DNA from: Faucicola sp902506225
Lineage (GTDB): Bacteria; Pseudomonadota; Gammaproteobacteria; Pseudomonadales; Moraxellaceae
Assembly (NCBI GenBank): GCA_902506225.1
Contig: LR733345.1
Span: 2,560,929-2,624,928 of the forward strand
Direction of reading: 5' to 3'
Length of the DNA stretch: 64,000 nt
Part shown: positions 1 to 8,558 of the stretch, in pieces
Position numbering within the stretch: the first letter of the stretch is position 1
Layout of the letters: every line of letters begins with the position of its first letter
The notes under the pieces: model-generated
Told to the model about the DNA's origin: nothing
Database searches by the model: none
What the model saw: only the letters and a program-made list of their open reading frames with translations
Made by a program: the position numbers and the translations under genes

Positions 1-2
1 TT

Positions 3-1226
3 AATCTCAACATGATTGGCACCAATGGCAAACCCCAAGTCAAATCACTGCTTACCATTCTCACCGAATGGCTGTCTGTGCGCCGAGATACTGTCACGCG
101 CCGTCTGCAATACCGCTTGGATAAAATCGAGCAGCGCCTGCATATCTTGGCAGGTTTGCTGATTGCCTATCTTCATATTGATGAAGTTATCCGTATCATC
201 CGTGAGGAAGACGATCCAAAAGCAGAATTAATGACCCGCTATGATTTGACCGAAATCCAAGCCAACGCGATTTTGGACATTCGTCTGCGTCAACTGGCAC
301 GCCTTGAAGAAATTGAGCTCAAACGTGAACAAAGTGACTTAGAATTAGAAAAAGCCCAAATCGAAGCCTACTTGAATAACCCAGATAAATTGACTGGCTT
401 AATGATTGAGGAGCTTACTGCCGATATGAAAGAGCATGGCGACAAACGCCAATCACCGATTGTAGAACGCACGGAAGCTACCGCGCTTAAAGAAACTGAC
501 CTAGCCCCAAGCGAGCCTGTAACGGTCATCGTGTCAAAATCAGGCTGGATTCGCTCCGCCAAAGGGCACGATGTCGATGCCGCCAATATGAATTACCGTT
601 CGGGCGATGCCTATCTTGCCCATGCGCAAGGCAAGTCCAATGAAAAAGTCTATCTCATGGATAACACCGGTCGCAGCTATCGCCTCGATGCCCATACCTT
701 ACCCTCTGCGCGGGGACAAGGCGAGCCGCTCACAAGCCTGCTAAAACCTACGGGCGGGGCAAATTTTGTCAATGTGCTGATGGGACAAGATGACAGTAAG
801 CTCATCATGGCAAGCTCGCAAGGCTATGGCTTTATCAACACCTTTGCTGATCTTGATACCAACCAAAAAGCGGGCAAAAATGTGATTAATTTTGATGACG
901 CCTTTAGTTTAATAACCCACCAAATTGGTGAGCAAGATACGCTAGTTGGCGTGGTCAGCTCGGCAGGGCATTTGCTGGTATACCCATTGACTGAGTTACC
1001 GATGATGAAAAAAGGCAAAGGCAACAAGCTGATTGATTTAAAAGACGGTGACAGCGTGGTTGCCATCACCACCTTTAGCGAAGGGGATAGTTTGTCATTG
1101 GACAGTGGTAAACGCACCTTGACGCTCAAACCGATGGATATTGCCAATTTTATGGGTACACGCGGTCGACGCGGGGCACTACTACCAAAAGGGTTTCAAA
1201 AAGTGAGTGGGGTTCAAAAAATCTAA
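3..1226 (+). CDS. parC: DNA topoisomerase IV subunit A, C-terminal part (5' end outside window)
   Basis: ParC is the DNA-cutting subunit of topoisomerase IV, which unlinks daughter chromosomes together with ParE. The frame is already open at the first bases (N-L-N before the first ATG at 12), so the gene starts before the window. About the first 130 residues hold the conserved coiled-coil end of the breakage-reunion core (EIQANAILDIRLRQLARLE). The rest is the beta-pinwheel DNA-wrapping domain, with repeated strand motifs such as RGQGEPL and GKGNKL. The stop overlaps the ATG of the next gene by one base (TAATG). GyrA is the alternative, but the short tail without the GyrA box favours ParC. The last 25 codons recur in diverged form at 1836-1921. 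Confidence 0.93.
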   Translation, partial: NLNMIGTNGKPQVKSLLTILTEWLSVRRDTVTRRLQYRLDKIEQRLHILAGLLIAYLHIDEVIRIIREEDDPKAELMTRYDLTEIQANAILDIRLRQLARLEEIELKREQSDLELEKAQIEAYLNNPDKLTGLMIEELTADMKEHGDKRQSPIVERTEATALKETDLAPSEPVTVIVSKSGWIRSAKGHDVDAANMNYRSGDAYLAHAQGKSNEKVYLMDNTGRSYRLDAHTLPSARGQGEPLTSLLKPTGGANFVNVLMGQDDSKLIMASSQGYGFINTFADLDTNQKAGKNVINFDDAFSLITHQIGEQDTLVGVVSSAGHLLVYPLTELPMMKKGKGNKLIDLKDGDSVVAITTFSEGDSLSLDSGKRTLTLKPMDIANFMGTRGRRGALLPKGFQKVSGVQKI

Positions 1227-1540
1227 TGGATAAACAATTAGATTTTGACTATATTCGCTTTGAATGGGACATTAGTAAAAATACTAGTAATCAAACCAAA
1301 CATGGATTATCCTTTGAATTAGCGATTTATGCGTTCTTTGACGAACAGGGTGTTAGTGAAAGACATCAAATTGTCGATGGTGAACAGCGTTGGCGTACTT
1401 TGGGTATGATTGATGGTTGTGTGGTTGTTTTTGTGGGGCATTTGACCCATTATGATGATAAAGATACTGAGGTTGTAAGGATAATTACTGCCCGCAAAGC
1501 AACCAAACAAGAAGAGAGAGAATACTATGGCTACCGTTAG
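1226..1540 (+). CDS. brnT: BrnT-family ribonuclease toxin
   Basis: A 104-aa protein with the BrnT pattern: FEWD near residue 12, KHG at about 26, a central RWRTLG, and the C-terminal RIITARKATKQEEREYY block that carries the conserved basic residues. BrnT toxins are small RNases that stop translation and are neutralised by BrnA. The ATG overlaps the parC stop, so the pair may be co-transcribed with parC by read-through. The 3' end overlaps the antitoxin ATG by 14 nt, the usual brnTA layout. It lies between two copies of the parC 3' end, which points to acquisition. Confidence 0.9.
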   Translation: MDKQLDFDYIRFEWDISKNTSNQTKHGLSFELAIYAFFDEQGVSERHQIVDGEQRWRTLGMIDGCVVVFVGHLTHYDDKDTEVVRIITARKATKQEEREYYGYR

Positions 1541-1796
1541 TATGACATTTAAAAAAGGGGAACGACCACCTGCCTTAACTGCTGAGCAAAAAGCGATGCT
1601 TACTCGGTTAAAAGCAATGCCCGATAGTGAGATTGATACCAGTGATGATTGGGGCGATTTGGAAGCCTTAACCATTGAATCAGATAAGCATTTGGTTGAA
1701 GACTTTGCTAAAGTCTGCGAAAGCCAACGCCTGAGCATGAATGAGGTGATTAATCAGTTGATGCAGTCTTATGTTAAACAATTTGGCACAGCTTAA
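1527..1796 (+). CDS. brnA: BrnA-family antitoxin
   Basis: An 89-aa partner of BrnT. Residues 17-40 carry the BrnA signature (LTAEQKAMLTRL, then MPDSEIDTSDD). The C-terminal 30 residues (LSMNEVINQLMQSYVKQ) look like the helical part of a ribbon-helix-helix DNA-binding domain, through which BrnA normally represses its own operon. A purine-rich ribosome site (gaagagagag) lies just upstream of the ATG inside brnT. It is the last gene of the inserted cassette. Confidence 0.88.
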   Translation: MATVSMTFKKGERPPALTAEQKAMLTRLKAMPDSEIDTSDDWGDLEALTIESDKHLVEDFAKVCESQRLSMNEVINQLMQSYVKQFGTA

Positions 1797-1831
1797 GCTT
1801 AGTGCTATTTGATAACGTTTAATCGCTGAAT

Positions 1832-1921
1832 ACTGTCAATTTTATGCGCATTCGTGGTATACGTAGGGCGTTACTGCCGAAAGGGTTTAAAAAGGTGAGT
1901 CAAATTAAAAAACCTTCCTAA
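1832..1921 (+). pseudogene. Second, diverged copy of the parC 3' end
   Basis: This stretch encodes N-F-M-R-I-R-G-I-R-R-A-L-L-P-K-G-F-K-K-V and then a stop, matching the real ParC C-terminus (N-F-M-G-T-R-G-R-R-G-A-L-L-P-K-G-F-Q-K-V). Aligned from the shared 'aattttatg', 55 of 75 bases agree, and many differences fall at third codon positions. It is therefore a homologous but diverged parC tail, not a recent duplication. It has no parC body in front of it and is presumably untranslated. The brnTA cassette lies exactly between the two tails. Confidence 0.8.
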
Positions 1922-1946
1922 TATTTCAATAAGGAACAATTTTTTA

Positions 1947-2357
1947 ATGATTATTAGAACATATTTCGAATGTCTAACATGTGGACAAAAACATAAGTTC
2001 AGAATCCAAATAGGATATTCCAGCTTTCAGAAACATGAAACAAATTGCATGAGCTGTCACGAAAAAATGATAATATCTTTAAAGCTTAATCAAGCTCAAG
2101 GTGAAATTGAAGAATTAAGTGCAGTAGAAAATTGTGAAGATATTAGCAATGAAAAAGGGATTAGTGATTTAGAGTTGCCTTCAATTTATCTTTCAAGTGA
2201 TTTCTCCGTCCATGAAAGTGAAATTCATAGTGATTTTTCATTTCCTGCTCACAGGGTAATGCAGTTTTTGACACGCAATTTAACTTATAAGCTGAAGTTA
2301 CGCACCGCTAATAGCCTTAAGCTGGGCAAAAGCCGACTGATTAGCGGAGACGAGTAA
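1947..2357 (+). pseudogene. Zinc-ribbon protein, 5' part of a gene split by an insertion sequence
   Basis: The open frame starts with a good ribosome site (aaggaa) and encodes CxxC...CxxC (CLTCG near residue 9, CMSCHEK near 35), a zinc ribbon of unknown function. Residues after about 115 come from the inserted element and are artificial. If the element (2292-3429) and one 7-bp target copy are removed, the frame continues at 3437 as DLENYKN, meets TAG at 3458-3460 and then stays open to 4303. The native gene was therefore either a 122-aa protein or, with one nonsense change, the N-terminus of a protein of about 400 aa. The function is not recognised. Confidence 0.6.
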
Positions 2358-3429
2358 CTTTAAACGCAAAGCGAAATGATTTAACTTGGTTTTGATTTTC
2401 AAACACTCAAGCTTAAACACCGCATACGTGGCTAAAAACATATGATTAAACCGAGCCCTTTGGCTATGAGCAGGCGACTTACCCAAATTGGCATTTTGCT
2501 TTAACGACTTATGATACACTTCAACCTGCCATCGTTTTTGATAGCCGTTGATAAATTTATCCTTGTCGCATTGCAAATCTGAGCATACCAGATATAACAC
2601 CCCTATACTATCGTCCTTGTTTGTAAAGACTCGGCGTAATAACAAGACTTCATCATGATAGTCATTTAAAAAGCCGCGAACAGGGGTATTATCGGGTAAA
2701 TTAGATTCATCAATACGTACAAAGTTACCTTTTTCTCTATCATCCGGGGTTAAAGCCACTAAGCGATTTGACTTTAACGCAAAGATGAAATGCTTGTTAG
2801 CTTTACGAATATGTTTGAATGTCGCTTTGGCTGAAAACCAAGAATCGGCTAATACATAGTCGAATTTGACTTGGTTTTTGATTGCGCTATCAAACATATC
2901 AAGCAGTCGCTGATTTTTGGTTTTATCGCTTTTACGTTTAACCTTGCCTTTGTCATCGGTAAAGACATTGGGTTTGGTGATGATGTCAAAGCTTAAGGGT
3001 ATGTCGATATCTTTGCGATGATACAGACAGTTAAGCAGGTTAATGCCTTTAACATTTTTGTTTTGGGTATGGTCGTAGTGCCAGCAGTTGATGTCGTCGA
3101 CGCTTGTGTGCGGTTTAGGCTGTATGGTGTCATCAAAGATGAGATAGCCGATGGCATTGGGTGTGGCATTTTCATGCTGCCTTAGCATGGGTTTAATCAG
3201 TTGCCATTGTTCTTTGGCGGTGAGTGTTTCACTGTTTAGAAAGCGGGTGATGCTGTCATGGTAGATGCTCCCTTGTAGTAGATTGGCAAGTCCTGTGGCG
3301 GTGGTTTGCCCAAAACTTGCAATGAGGTAGTCGCTGTAGAGTTCTATCATGTCTTTGTTCATTTGTTTACTCTCGCTGACTGCTTTTTTTGTTATGATAG
3401 CGCTTTTTTAAAGGGCTGCGTAACTTCAG
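2292..3429 (-). mobile_element. IS4-superfamily insertion sequence with 7-bp target duplication
   Basis: The 1138-bp element ends in CTGAAGTTACGCA on the left and TGCGTAACTTCAG on the right, a perfect 13-bp terminal inverted repeat. It is flanked by the direct repeat TTATAAG at 2285-2291 and 3430-3436, so the target duplication is intact. It carries one transposase gene on the minus strand and interrupts the zinc-ribbon gene. The intact target duplication and full-length transposase suggest a recent insertion. Confidence 0.9.
2298..3362 (-). CDS. IS4-superfamily (IS701-like) DDE transposase
   Basis: A 354-aa transposase. It has a first catalytic Asp in IFDDT (about residue 96), a second in LADSWF (about 169), and the YREK signature Y-x2-R-x3-E-x6-K in YQKRWQVEVYHKSLK (about 274), which is diagnostic of the IS4 superfamily. 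The length is typical and no frameshift is visible, so it should be active. It starts at ATG and fills nearly the whole element. Assignment to the IS701 group rather than IS4 proper is tentative. Confidence 0.85.
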   Translation of the reverse strand: MNKDMIELYSDYLIASFGQTTATGLANLLQGSIYHDSITRFLNSETLTAKEQWQLIKPMLRQHENATPNAIGYLIFDDTIQPKPHTSVDDINCWHYDHTQNKNVKGINLLNCLYHRKDIDIPLSFDIITKPNVFTDDKGKVKRKSDKTKNQRLLDMFDSAIKNQVKFDYVLADSWFSAKATFKHIRKANKHFIFALKSNRLVALTPDDREKGNFVRIDESNLPDNTPVRGFLNDYHDEVLLLRRVFTNKDDSIGVLYLVCSDLQCDKDKFINGYQKRWQVEVYHKSLKQNANLGKSPAHSQRARFNHMFLATYAVFKLECLKIKTKLNHFALRLKLLVSANQSAFAQLKAISGA

Positions 3430-3517
3430 TTATAAGGATTTAGAAAACTATAAAAATTAGAGCAATTCTTATGTAAGTATTTTAGATAAGTGGAATATAA
3501 TTGAAAAAGCTTGGAGC

Positions 3518-4303
3518 TTGACACGAAATAACAAAAATCAGTTAGCAGAACAAAAAATTAAAGAATTTAGCCAATACGCTGATTTACTAGATAATTCTTT
3601 AGAAAGTGCTATATTTGAGTTTCTAAGAGAATTTATAGCTTCCGATGATTCAAAATTTGATAGCTATGTTAAAGCTCATGACTGGATACAAACTATATCT
3701 TTGAATGATTATGGCGAATTTAAAGGTTTTTTTGAAGAAAATTATGGAGAACATACTCGTAGATATTTTGAGGTTTTCAAATCTTTTTTTAAAAATTATA
3801 GCGAATTTTCTCAAGTCCAATTTTCTAAATTTGACAATCAAGATTTAATCACGACTTCAAATTCATTTGACAACGTCAAAATGTTTTATGGAGAGTGTTT
3901 TGAACATTTGACAAGTAATTTGGAATTTCTTGCATGTTTATTTAATATTAAAGAAGGTAGAACATTCGATAAATTTCAACAAATGTCTTTAATTCAATAC
4001 AATAGTTTAGATAAAGCTAACAAGCTTAACCCAGTGAAAAAAATTCCAGAAATTAATAATATTTTCGATTCTTTTGATAGTAAATTAAGAAATGCTTCCC
4101 ATCACGGTCATATTTTTTATGACAATGGTATTATTAAATATAAGACAAGTCATGATAAAGATTACAATGAAATTAGATACATAGACTTTTTGACTGAATG
4201 TAGAAAAATATTTGAGTCTCTTTGTATTTTATTTATGTTAGAAATTTACTTTAAAAAAATAATTTTACCCAAGATATCCAAGACTAATTTTCCAACCAAA
4301 TGA
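3518..4303 (+). CDS. Uncharacterised protein, probable 3' part of the split zinc-ribbon gene
   Basis: A 261-aa, AT-rich, highly charged and probably helical protein that I do not recognise. A conserved-looking RNASHHGH motif lies near residue 192. The only start is a weak TTG without a ribosome site. The same frame runs back without a break to a TAG at 3458-3460, and before the IS insertion this was the frame of the zinc-ribbon gene. It is most simply read as the C-terminal domain of one disrupted protein. Whether it is still expressed is unclear. Confidence 0.5.
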   Translation: MTRNNKNQLAEQKIKEFSQYADLLDNSLESAIFEFLREFIASDDSKFDSYVKAHDWIQTISLNDYGEFKGFFEENYGEHTRRYFEVFKSFFKNYSEFSQVQFSKFDNQDLITTSNSFDNVKMFYGECFEHLTSNLEFLACLFNIKEGRTFDKFQQMSLIQYNSLDKANKLNPVKKIPEINNIFDSFDSKLRNASHHGHIFYDNGIIKYKTSHDKDYNEIRYIDFLTECRKIFESLCILFMLEIYFKKIILPKISKTNFPTK

Positions 4304-4415
4304 TCATTACATGTAAGAAAAGCTATGTTTGATTCATGACAAAAGTTATCTATTCATACTCCTTATTATCAAACTTAACAACTCCCCCAGCCATTTACAA
4401 GATATCAAGCTTTTC

Positions 4416-4499
4416 ATGATCGATCTCGTCGGGCTTGAACGAGATGTTCTCTACCACGCTAAGAAGCCCGTAATAATTCAACACAAAAACCGTATTTAA
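4416..4499 (+). other. Possible 27-codon remnant resembling the start of the next gene
   Basis: A short open frame reads M-I-D-L-V-G-L-E-R-D-V-L-Y-H and then diverges. The GLERDxL block matches SFTGLERDALH at the start of the membrane protein at 4556. It lies in the 250-bp gap before that gene and has no clear ribosome site. It may be a decayed partial copy of the neighbour's 5' end, or the similarity may be chance. Otherwise I see nothing in 4304-4555. Confidence 0.25.
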
Positions 4500-4555
4500 C
4501 CGTTGGCAGAAAATCGCTATGCTCTGCCAACTTTGCAATCAAAATCAAAATTTCT

Positions 4556-4921
4556 ATGTACGACTCCGTATTCCAAGACATCAAAACCCATATCGTTAGC
4601 TTCACAGGCTTAGAGCGAGATGCCCTACATATTTATGTCGGTATTGGGGTATTTCTTATCACAAGTCTACTTTTTAAAAATCACCGCTACCGTTGGCTTA
4701 TCGCCTTATTTACGGTGATTGCTGCTGCCAGCATGGGTGAAGTGCTAGACAGACATGACCAGCTTATAATCAGCAAGCACTGGTACTGGCAAGGCAGTGT
4801 GCATGATATAGTAAACACCTGCTTTTTCCCCACCCTTTTTACCTTGATACTCACCTTTACCCATTTTTTTGAGCGAAACTTTGAGCGAAATAGTGCCCAA
4901 GCTCATGGTTCAAAACGTTAA
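4556..4921 (+). CDS. Small VanZ-like membrane protein
   Basis: A 121-aa protein with three or four hydrophobic segments (about residues 24-42, 46-64 and 83-103). Between them is a conserved acidic stretch, ASMGEVLDRHD, followed by HDIVNT. The E...D...DIxNT arrangement resembles VanZ-like proteins (small helical membrane proteins of unclear function, some linked to glycopeptide tolerance). The C-terminus is charged and cytoplasmic. It stands alone between the disrupted gene and dapC. Function is inferred from pattern only. Confidence 0.55.
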   Translation: MYDSVFQDIKTHIVSFTGLERDALHIYVGIGVFLITSLLFKNHRYRWLIALFTVIAAASMGEVLDRHDQLIISKHWYWQGSVHDIVNTCFFPTLFTLILTFTHFFERNFERNSAQAHGSKR

Positions 4922-5065
4922 TTGGGTATCAACTTTTAGCAAACTTTTGGTTCAATCTTGGCAAACTCAGCGATTCGGGGTAAAGTAACCTCATTTTTCA
5001 CAGTATTTTTAAAATTACAGTATTTTAAAATTAGTTCTCTCGCATATATGGACAGCCAACCCCTT

Positions 5066-6274
5066 ATGAATCCGCAATTACAACTTTTGCATCCTTATCC
5101 GTTTGCCAAGATGGCAACCTTGCTACAAGGCATCACCCCAAACCCATACTATGCCCCGATTAAACTGGGTATCGGTGAACCGCAGCACACGCCGCCACAG
5201 TTTGTGTTAGACGTCATCAAAGACAGTCTGGCTAAAATCCAAAATTACCCCACCACCAACGGTTTGCCCGAGCTGCGCCAAGCGATTGCCGATTGGGTAC
5301 AGCGCCGTTTTCAGGTCAAACAATTAAATGCCGACACCCAAGTATTACCTGTGATGGGTACACGTGAGGCGCTATTTAGCTTTGTGCAAGCGGCATTTAA
5401 CCGTGAGGATAGCAAACGACCTTACGTGGTGATGCCCAATCCGTTTTATCAGATTTATGAGGGGGCGACGCTGCTCGCTGGTGGACAGCCGTATTTTGTC
5501 AATTGTACCGCCGACAATAACTTTGTCGGTGACTATGACAGTGTGCCAAGCGAGGTTTGGGAAAAAACCCAACTGGTCTTTGTGTGTAGTCCAAACAACC
5601 CAACTGGCTCGGTGATGGATTTGGCGCAGTGGCAACGTCTGGTTGAGCTATCGGATAAATATGGCTTTATCCTAGCCAGTGACGAGTGCTACAGTGAGCT
5701 ATATTTTGAGGCGGCGCCAATTGGACTACTTGAAGTCTGCGCCAAAATCGGACGCGATGATTTTGCCAATTGCGTGGTGTTTCATTCGCTGTCAAAACGC
5801 TCCAATCTACCTGGCATGCGCTCAGGATTTGTGGCAGGTGATGCCAAGCTACTAGCGCCGTATGCCCAGTACCGCACTTACCAAGGCTGTGCGATGCCGA
5901 TTCATCATCAGCTGGCTTCGATTACCGCGTGGCAAGATGAAGCCCATGTGTCAGAAAACCGCAAACTATATCGCCAAAAGTTTGATTTGTGGATGGACAA
6001 GCTGTCAGACAAATTACCGCTACGCCGTCCTGATGCCGGTTTTTATTTTTGGTTACCGGTGCAAGATGATGAGCAGTTTGTCAAAGTGATTTATGAACAG
6101 CTAAATATCCATGCACTTGCAGGGCGTTACCTGTCTCGTGATACGCCCCCATACCAAAACAACAGCGGCAACGCTGGCAAAAACCATGTGCGCATGGCAT
6201 TGGTTGCAGATATCGCACAAAGCAGCGAGGCGATTGACCGACTGCTGAGCTTGGACTTATCAAATTTGGTGTAA
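5066..6274 (+). CDS. dapC: Succinyldiaminopimelate aminotransferase
   Basis: A PLP-dependent class I/II aminotransferase that transfers the amino group from glutamate to N-succinyl-2-amino-6-ketopimelate in lysine and peptidoglycan precursor synthesis. Visible motifs are IGEPQH near the N-terminus, NYPTTNGLPELR, SPNNPTGS, the DECYSELYF block with the PLP-contacting Asp and Tyr, and SLSKRSNLPGMRSGF containing the Schiff-base Lys. I chose the ATG at 5066 because DapC proteins begin MNPxLxxLxPYPF. The frame is open back to 4958, but that extension looks non-coding. At 402 aa the length fits the family. A hairpin terminator follows. Confidence 0.88.
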   Translation: MNPQLQLLHPYPFAKMATLLQGITPNPYYAPIKLGIGEPQHTPPQFVLDVIKDSLAKIQNYPTTNGLPELRQAIADWVQRRFQVKQLNADTQVLPVMGTREALFSFVQAAFNREDSKRPYVVMPNPFYQIYEGATLLAGGQPYFVNCTADNNFVGDYDSVPSEVWEKTQLVFVCSPNNPTGSVMDLAQWQRLVELSDKYGFILASDECYSELYFEAAPIGLLEVCAKIGRDDFANCVVFHSLSKRSNLPGMRSGFVAGDAKLLAPYAQYRTYQGCAMPIHHQLASITAWQDEAHVSENRKLYRQKFDLWMDKLSDKLPLRRPDAGFYFWLPVQDDEQFVKVIYEQLNIHALAGRYLSRDTPPYQNNSGNAGKNHVRMALVADIAQSSEAIDRLLSLDLSNLV

Positions 6275-6282
6275 TTTTCCAT

Positions 6283-6317
6283 AAAAAAAGTGAGGGCTAG
6301 CTACCATCACTTTTTTT
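6283..6317. terminator. Bidirectional intrinsic terminator between dapC and the patatin gene
   Basis: AAAAAAAGTGA and TCACTTTTTTT form an 11-bp stem around a 13-nt loop, with an A tract on one side and a T tract on the other. It sits between convergent genes (dapC ends at 6274, the minus-strand patatin gene ends at 6366), so it can serve both strands. Confidence 0.8.
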
Positions 6318-6365
6318 GACTTTTTGTAAGCCTTTGGCTTTTAAAGATACAACGTGGAATGACGG

Positions 6366-7775
6366 CTAGTCTTCAAGATTTTTTAGCAGGGAACTGACCT
6401 GTGCCAATTTCTTGCGTTTTTGGTGGATATCATGGGTGACAAAGATGTCATCGGTTTCAGGTAGCATAAACCAATCTGGGTGGCGAAACGTGTTCTCAAT
6501 ATCTTGTAAGCCACTTTCCCAGTGCTCTCGCATGGTCGAGGCGCTAAACTCATAGTCTTTATAGCCACGCTCATAAGTCTTTTTGTGATAAATCAGATGA
6601 ATCACGTTTTTGACACCGACTTCTGTCATTTCGCGGGCTTTATTGACGCACAGTTCTTCAACTTTATCAACTTTAGCATCGTCATCGATGATTTCGAGTA
6701 ACTCTTTGATAAGGCGCGTATAACGCAGCTTTTGCGCCATAAAGTCAGTAACCATGCGGGTTCTGCTAGAGTATCGAATGTCTTTGATGCGCTCGTCAAT
6801 CTCCATCATATTCTCTGGCAACGTGCCCTTGGCATTCCACAAATCCACTTGGAAAATCAATTGCTTGAGGTGCTCTTCATGGCTTAAGATTTCATTGAGC
6901 GGCGTGTTGGACACCAAGCCGCCATCCCAATAATACTCCCCATCAATCTCAACCGCTGGAAAACCTGGCGGCAATGCGCCCGATGCGATAAAGTGATCGT
7001 AGTGCAGTTCTTCATTTTCATTGCTAAAAATAGCAAAGTTACCGTTTCGCACATTGACCGCAGACACCGACACTTTCATCCGATTGACGTCATTGACCAG
7101 TTTTAAGTCACAATAACGCTCAAGGGTCTCGCGCAGCTTGTCGGTGGTGTAATAGCTTAAGTGATTGGGGGTGGTGTCATACGGCACAAAATAACGCGGT
7201 TTAAAAAAACCACGCTGTCCTTCAATCATGGTTAGCCAAGCCTCAGTGGTAGATTCCATCACCCGCAGCTGCTGCTTTAAAAAGCCATTTTCAAATATCC
7301 ATGGCATAAAATGGCTTACCATGTCAATTTTGCTGAGTTTATCTAGCTCATTGGCCGTTTGACGGTAGACATTCATCCCTGCAGGGGTGTAGTTACGATG
7401 GGTGATGGTGTTCCAAAACCCTTGCAGCGCCGCCAAGCGGTTCTCTGGACGGTTACCTGCGATAATGGCGGTATTGAGCGCGCCGATTGAAATACCTGAG
7501 ATACGGTCGATTTTGATGCCTTGTTTATGCAGTCCTTCATAAATCCCTGCTTGGTAGGCACCAAGCGCACCGCCACCTTGCAGCAGCAACGACACGCTAT
7601 CGTATTGTTTGACCAATTCTTTGAGCGGTGGCGTGCCTTGTGGGGTGGGTTGATTGGGGTTTGTGTTTGGTGGCTCTATCGCCTTGAGCGGTGATAAATT
7701 ATCAGGTGATGGCTTAGATGGTTGTGCAGGTGTGGGGATGGTTTTTCTAGTTGACATAATAATCTCATCATCCAT
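6366..7775 (-). CDS. Patatin-like phospholipase
   Basis: A 469-aa cytoplasmic serine lipase. The oxyanion-hole motif GGGALGAYQAG, the nucleophile elbow GISIG (G-x-S-x-G) and the catalytic DGG (WDGGLVSNTPL) form the Ser-Asp dyad of patatin hydrolases, which release fatty acids from membrane lipids. A long C-terminal region after about residue 320 resembles the DUF3734 tail of proteobacterial patatins. The first 50 residues are Pro-rich and low complexity. Start choice is uncertain: ATG at 7775 or, six codons later, ATG at 7757 (MSTRK), which has a weak gatgag site ahead of it. Confidence 0.88.
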   Translation of the reverse strand: MDDEIIMSTRKTIPTPAQPSKPSPDNLSPLKAIEPPNTNPNQPTPQGTPPLKELVKQYDSVSLLLQGGGALGAYQAGIYEGLHKQGIKIDRISGISIGALNTAIIAGNRPENRLAALQGFWNTITHRNYTPAGMNVYRQTANELDKLSKIDMVSHFMPWIFENGFLKQQLRVMESTTEAWLTMIEGQRGFFKPRYFVPYDTTPNHLSYYTTDKLRETLERYCDLKLVNDVNRMKVSVSAVNVRNGNFAIFSNENEELHYDHFIASGALPPGFPAVEIDGEYYWDGGLVSNTPLNEILSHEEHLKQLIFQVDLWNAKGTLPENMMEIDERIKDIRYSSRTRMVTDFMAQKLRYTRLIKELLEIIDDDAKVDKVEELCVNKAREMTEVGVKNVIHLIYHKKTYERGYKDYEFSASTMREHWESGLQDIENTFRHPDWFMLPETDDIFVTHDIHQKRKKLAQVSSLLKNLED

Positions 7776-7999
7776 AAGTATAGTGGTTTTTATCTAGTAT
7801 AGAATATATATCACTCAAGTATTGTAGCAAGATTTTATAGCGACAAAATGATATATGCGTGACTTTTTTGAGGGTTTTGTCATTCATGAACCTTTGCTTA
7901 AACATAAATTGAATCAAGGTTAATACGCGCAATTTTTAAAAAAACTCAATGCTATATTAAAAAAATTAAATCGCCGCTTGATTTTTTAAGACGTTAGCA

Positions 8000-8014
8000 T
8001 AATAATAATTATCA
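8000..8014 (+). promoter_or_regulatory. Putative Fur box upstream of feoA
   Basis: The 344-bp gap 7776-8119 is AT-rich. It contains TAATAATAATTATCA, close to the inverted Fur core GATAAT-N-ATTATC, with a further GATAATG at 8021. Its position about 110 bp before feoA fits iron-dependent repression by Fur. This is a motif match only. No other structure was seen in the gap. Confidence 0.55.
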
Positions 8015-8119
8015 CTAAAAGATAATGTATCTCATTTATACTTTAGTTCGTATTTACTCGCTTTCATTGAGTGCTTTATTTTCTATTTTAAAACTAAACC
8101 GTTCGCGAAAGGCAGCAAG

Positions 8120-8440
8120 ATGACCGTATTGACATTTTCTAATGACATGGCACCCGTGCTAGAGTCAATCCCCCCAAAAGCAGCGGCTCAGCCTTTGTTA
8201 GACCTGCCAAAACATACCATCGCTTATGTGGAAGAAGTCATTGCCAATCCTGCATTTGGTTTGCAAGACAATTTGGTGAGCCGGCGCCTGCATGATTTGG
8301 GATTTTTGCCAAATACAGCGATTAAAATCGTGGCAAAAGGCTTGTTTGGTCGCCCCCCCTTTGCTATTCAATTAGCAGGTGGTGCGCAGTTTAGTTTACG
8401 CCGTGATGAGCTTGCTAAGATTAAGTGCCGTAGGGTGTAA
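8120..8440 (+). CDS. feoA: Ferrous iron transport accessory protein FeoA
   Basis: A 106-aa SH3-like protein that assists FeoB in Fe(II) uptake at the inner membrane. The core spans about residues 33-106, including RRLHDLGFLPNTAIKIVAKGLFG and the ending FSLRRDELAKIKCRRV typical of FeoA. The first 30 residues are an extra, unconserved N-terminal extension. It heads the feo operon behind a possible Fur box. A strong hairpin lies between it and feoB. Confidence 0.88.
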   Translation: MTVLTFSNDMAPVLESIPPKAAAQPLLDLPKHTIAYVEEVIANPAFGLQDNLVSRRLHDLGFLPNTAIKIVAKGLFGRPPFAIQLAGGAQFSLRRDELAKIKCRRV

Positions 8441-8483
8441 CGATTTTTGTCACTGTTTAATAGATGTTAGGTTGAGAGATGGC

Positions 8484-8520
8484 AAGCGTAGCAGATGAGT
8501 GGCTACGCTTTTTGTTTTTT
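8484..8520 (+). terminator. Hairpin terminator or attenuator between feoA and feoB
   Basis: AAGCGTAGC and GCTACGCTT form a 9-bp stem around a 9-nt loop, followed by TTTGTTTTTT. It lies in the 118-bp gap between two genes that normally share a transcript, so it may reduce read-through and make FeoA more abundant than FeoB. Confidence 0.7.
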
Positions 8521-8558
8521 TAGGGTATAGATAGATAGTGTTGAGTTAGAGGGTTATT

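Noticed and set aside
1319..1738. 139-codon frame on the minus strand opposite brnTA
   Set aside because: It is a shadow of brnT and brnA, which have clear family motifs and proper ribosome sites on the plus strand.
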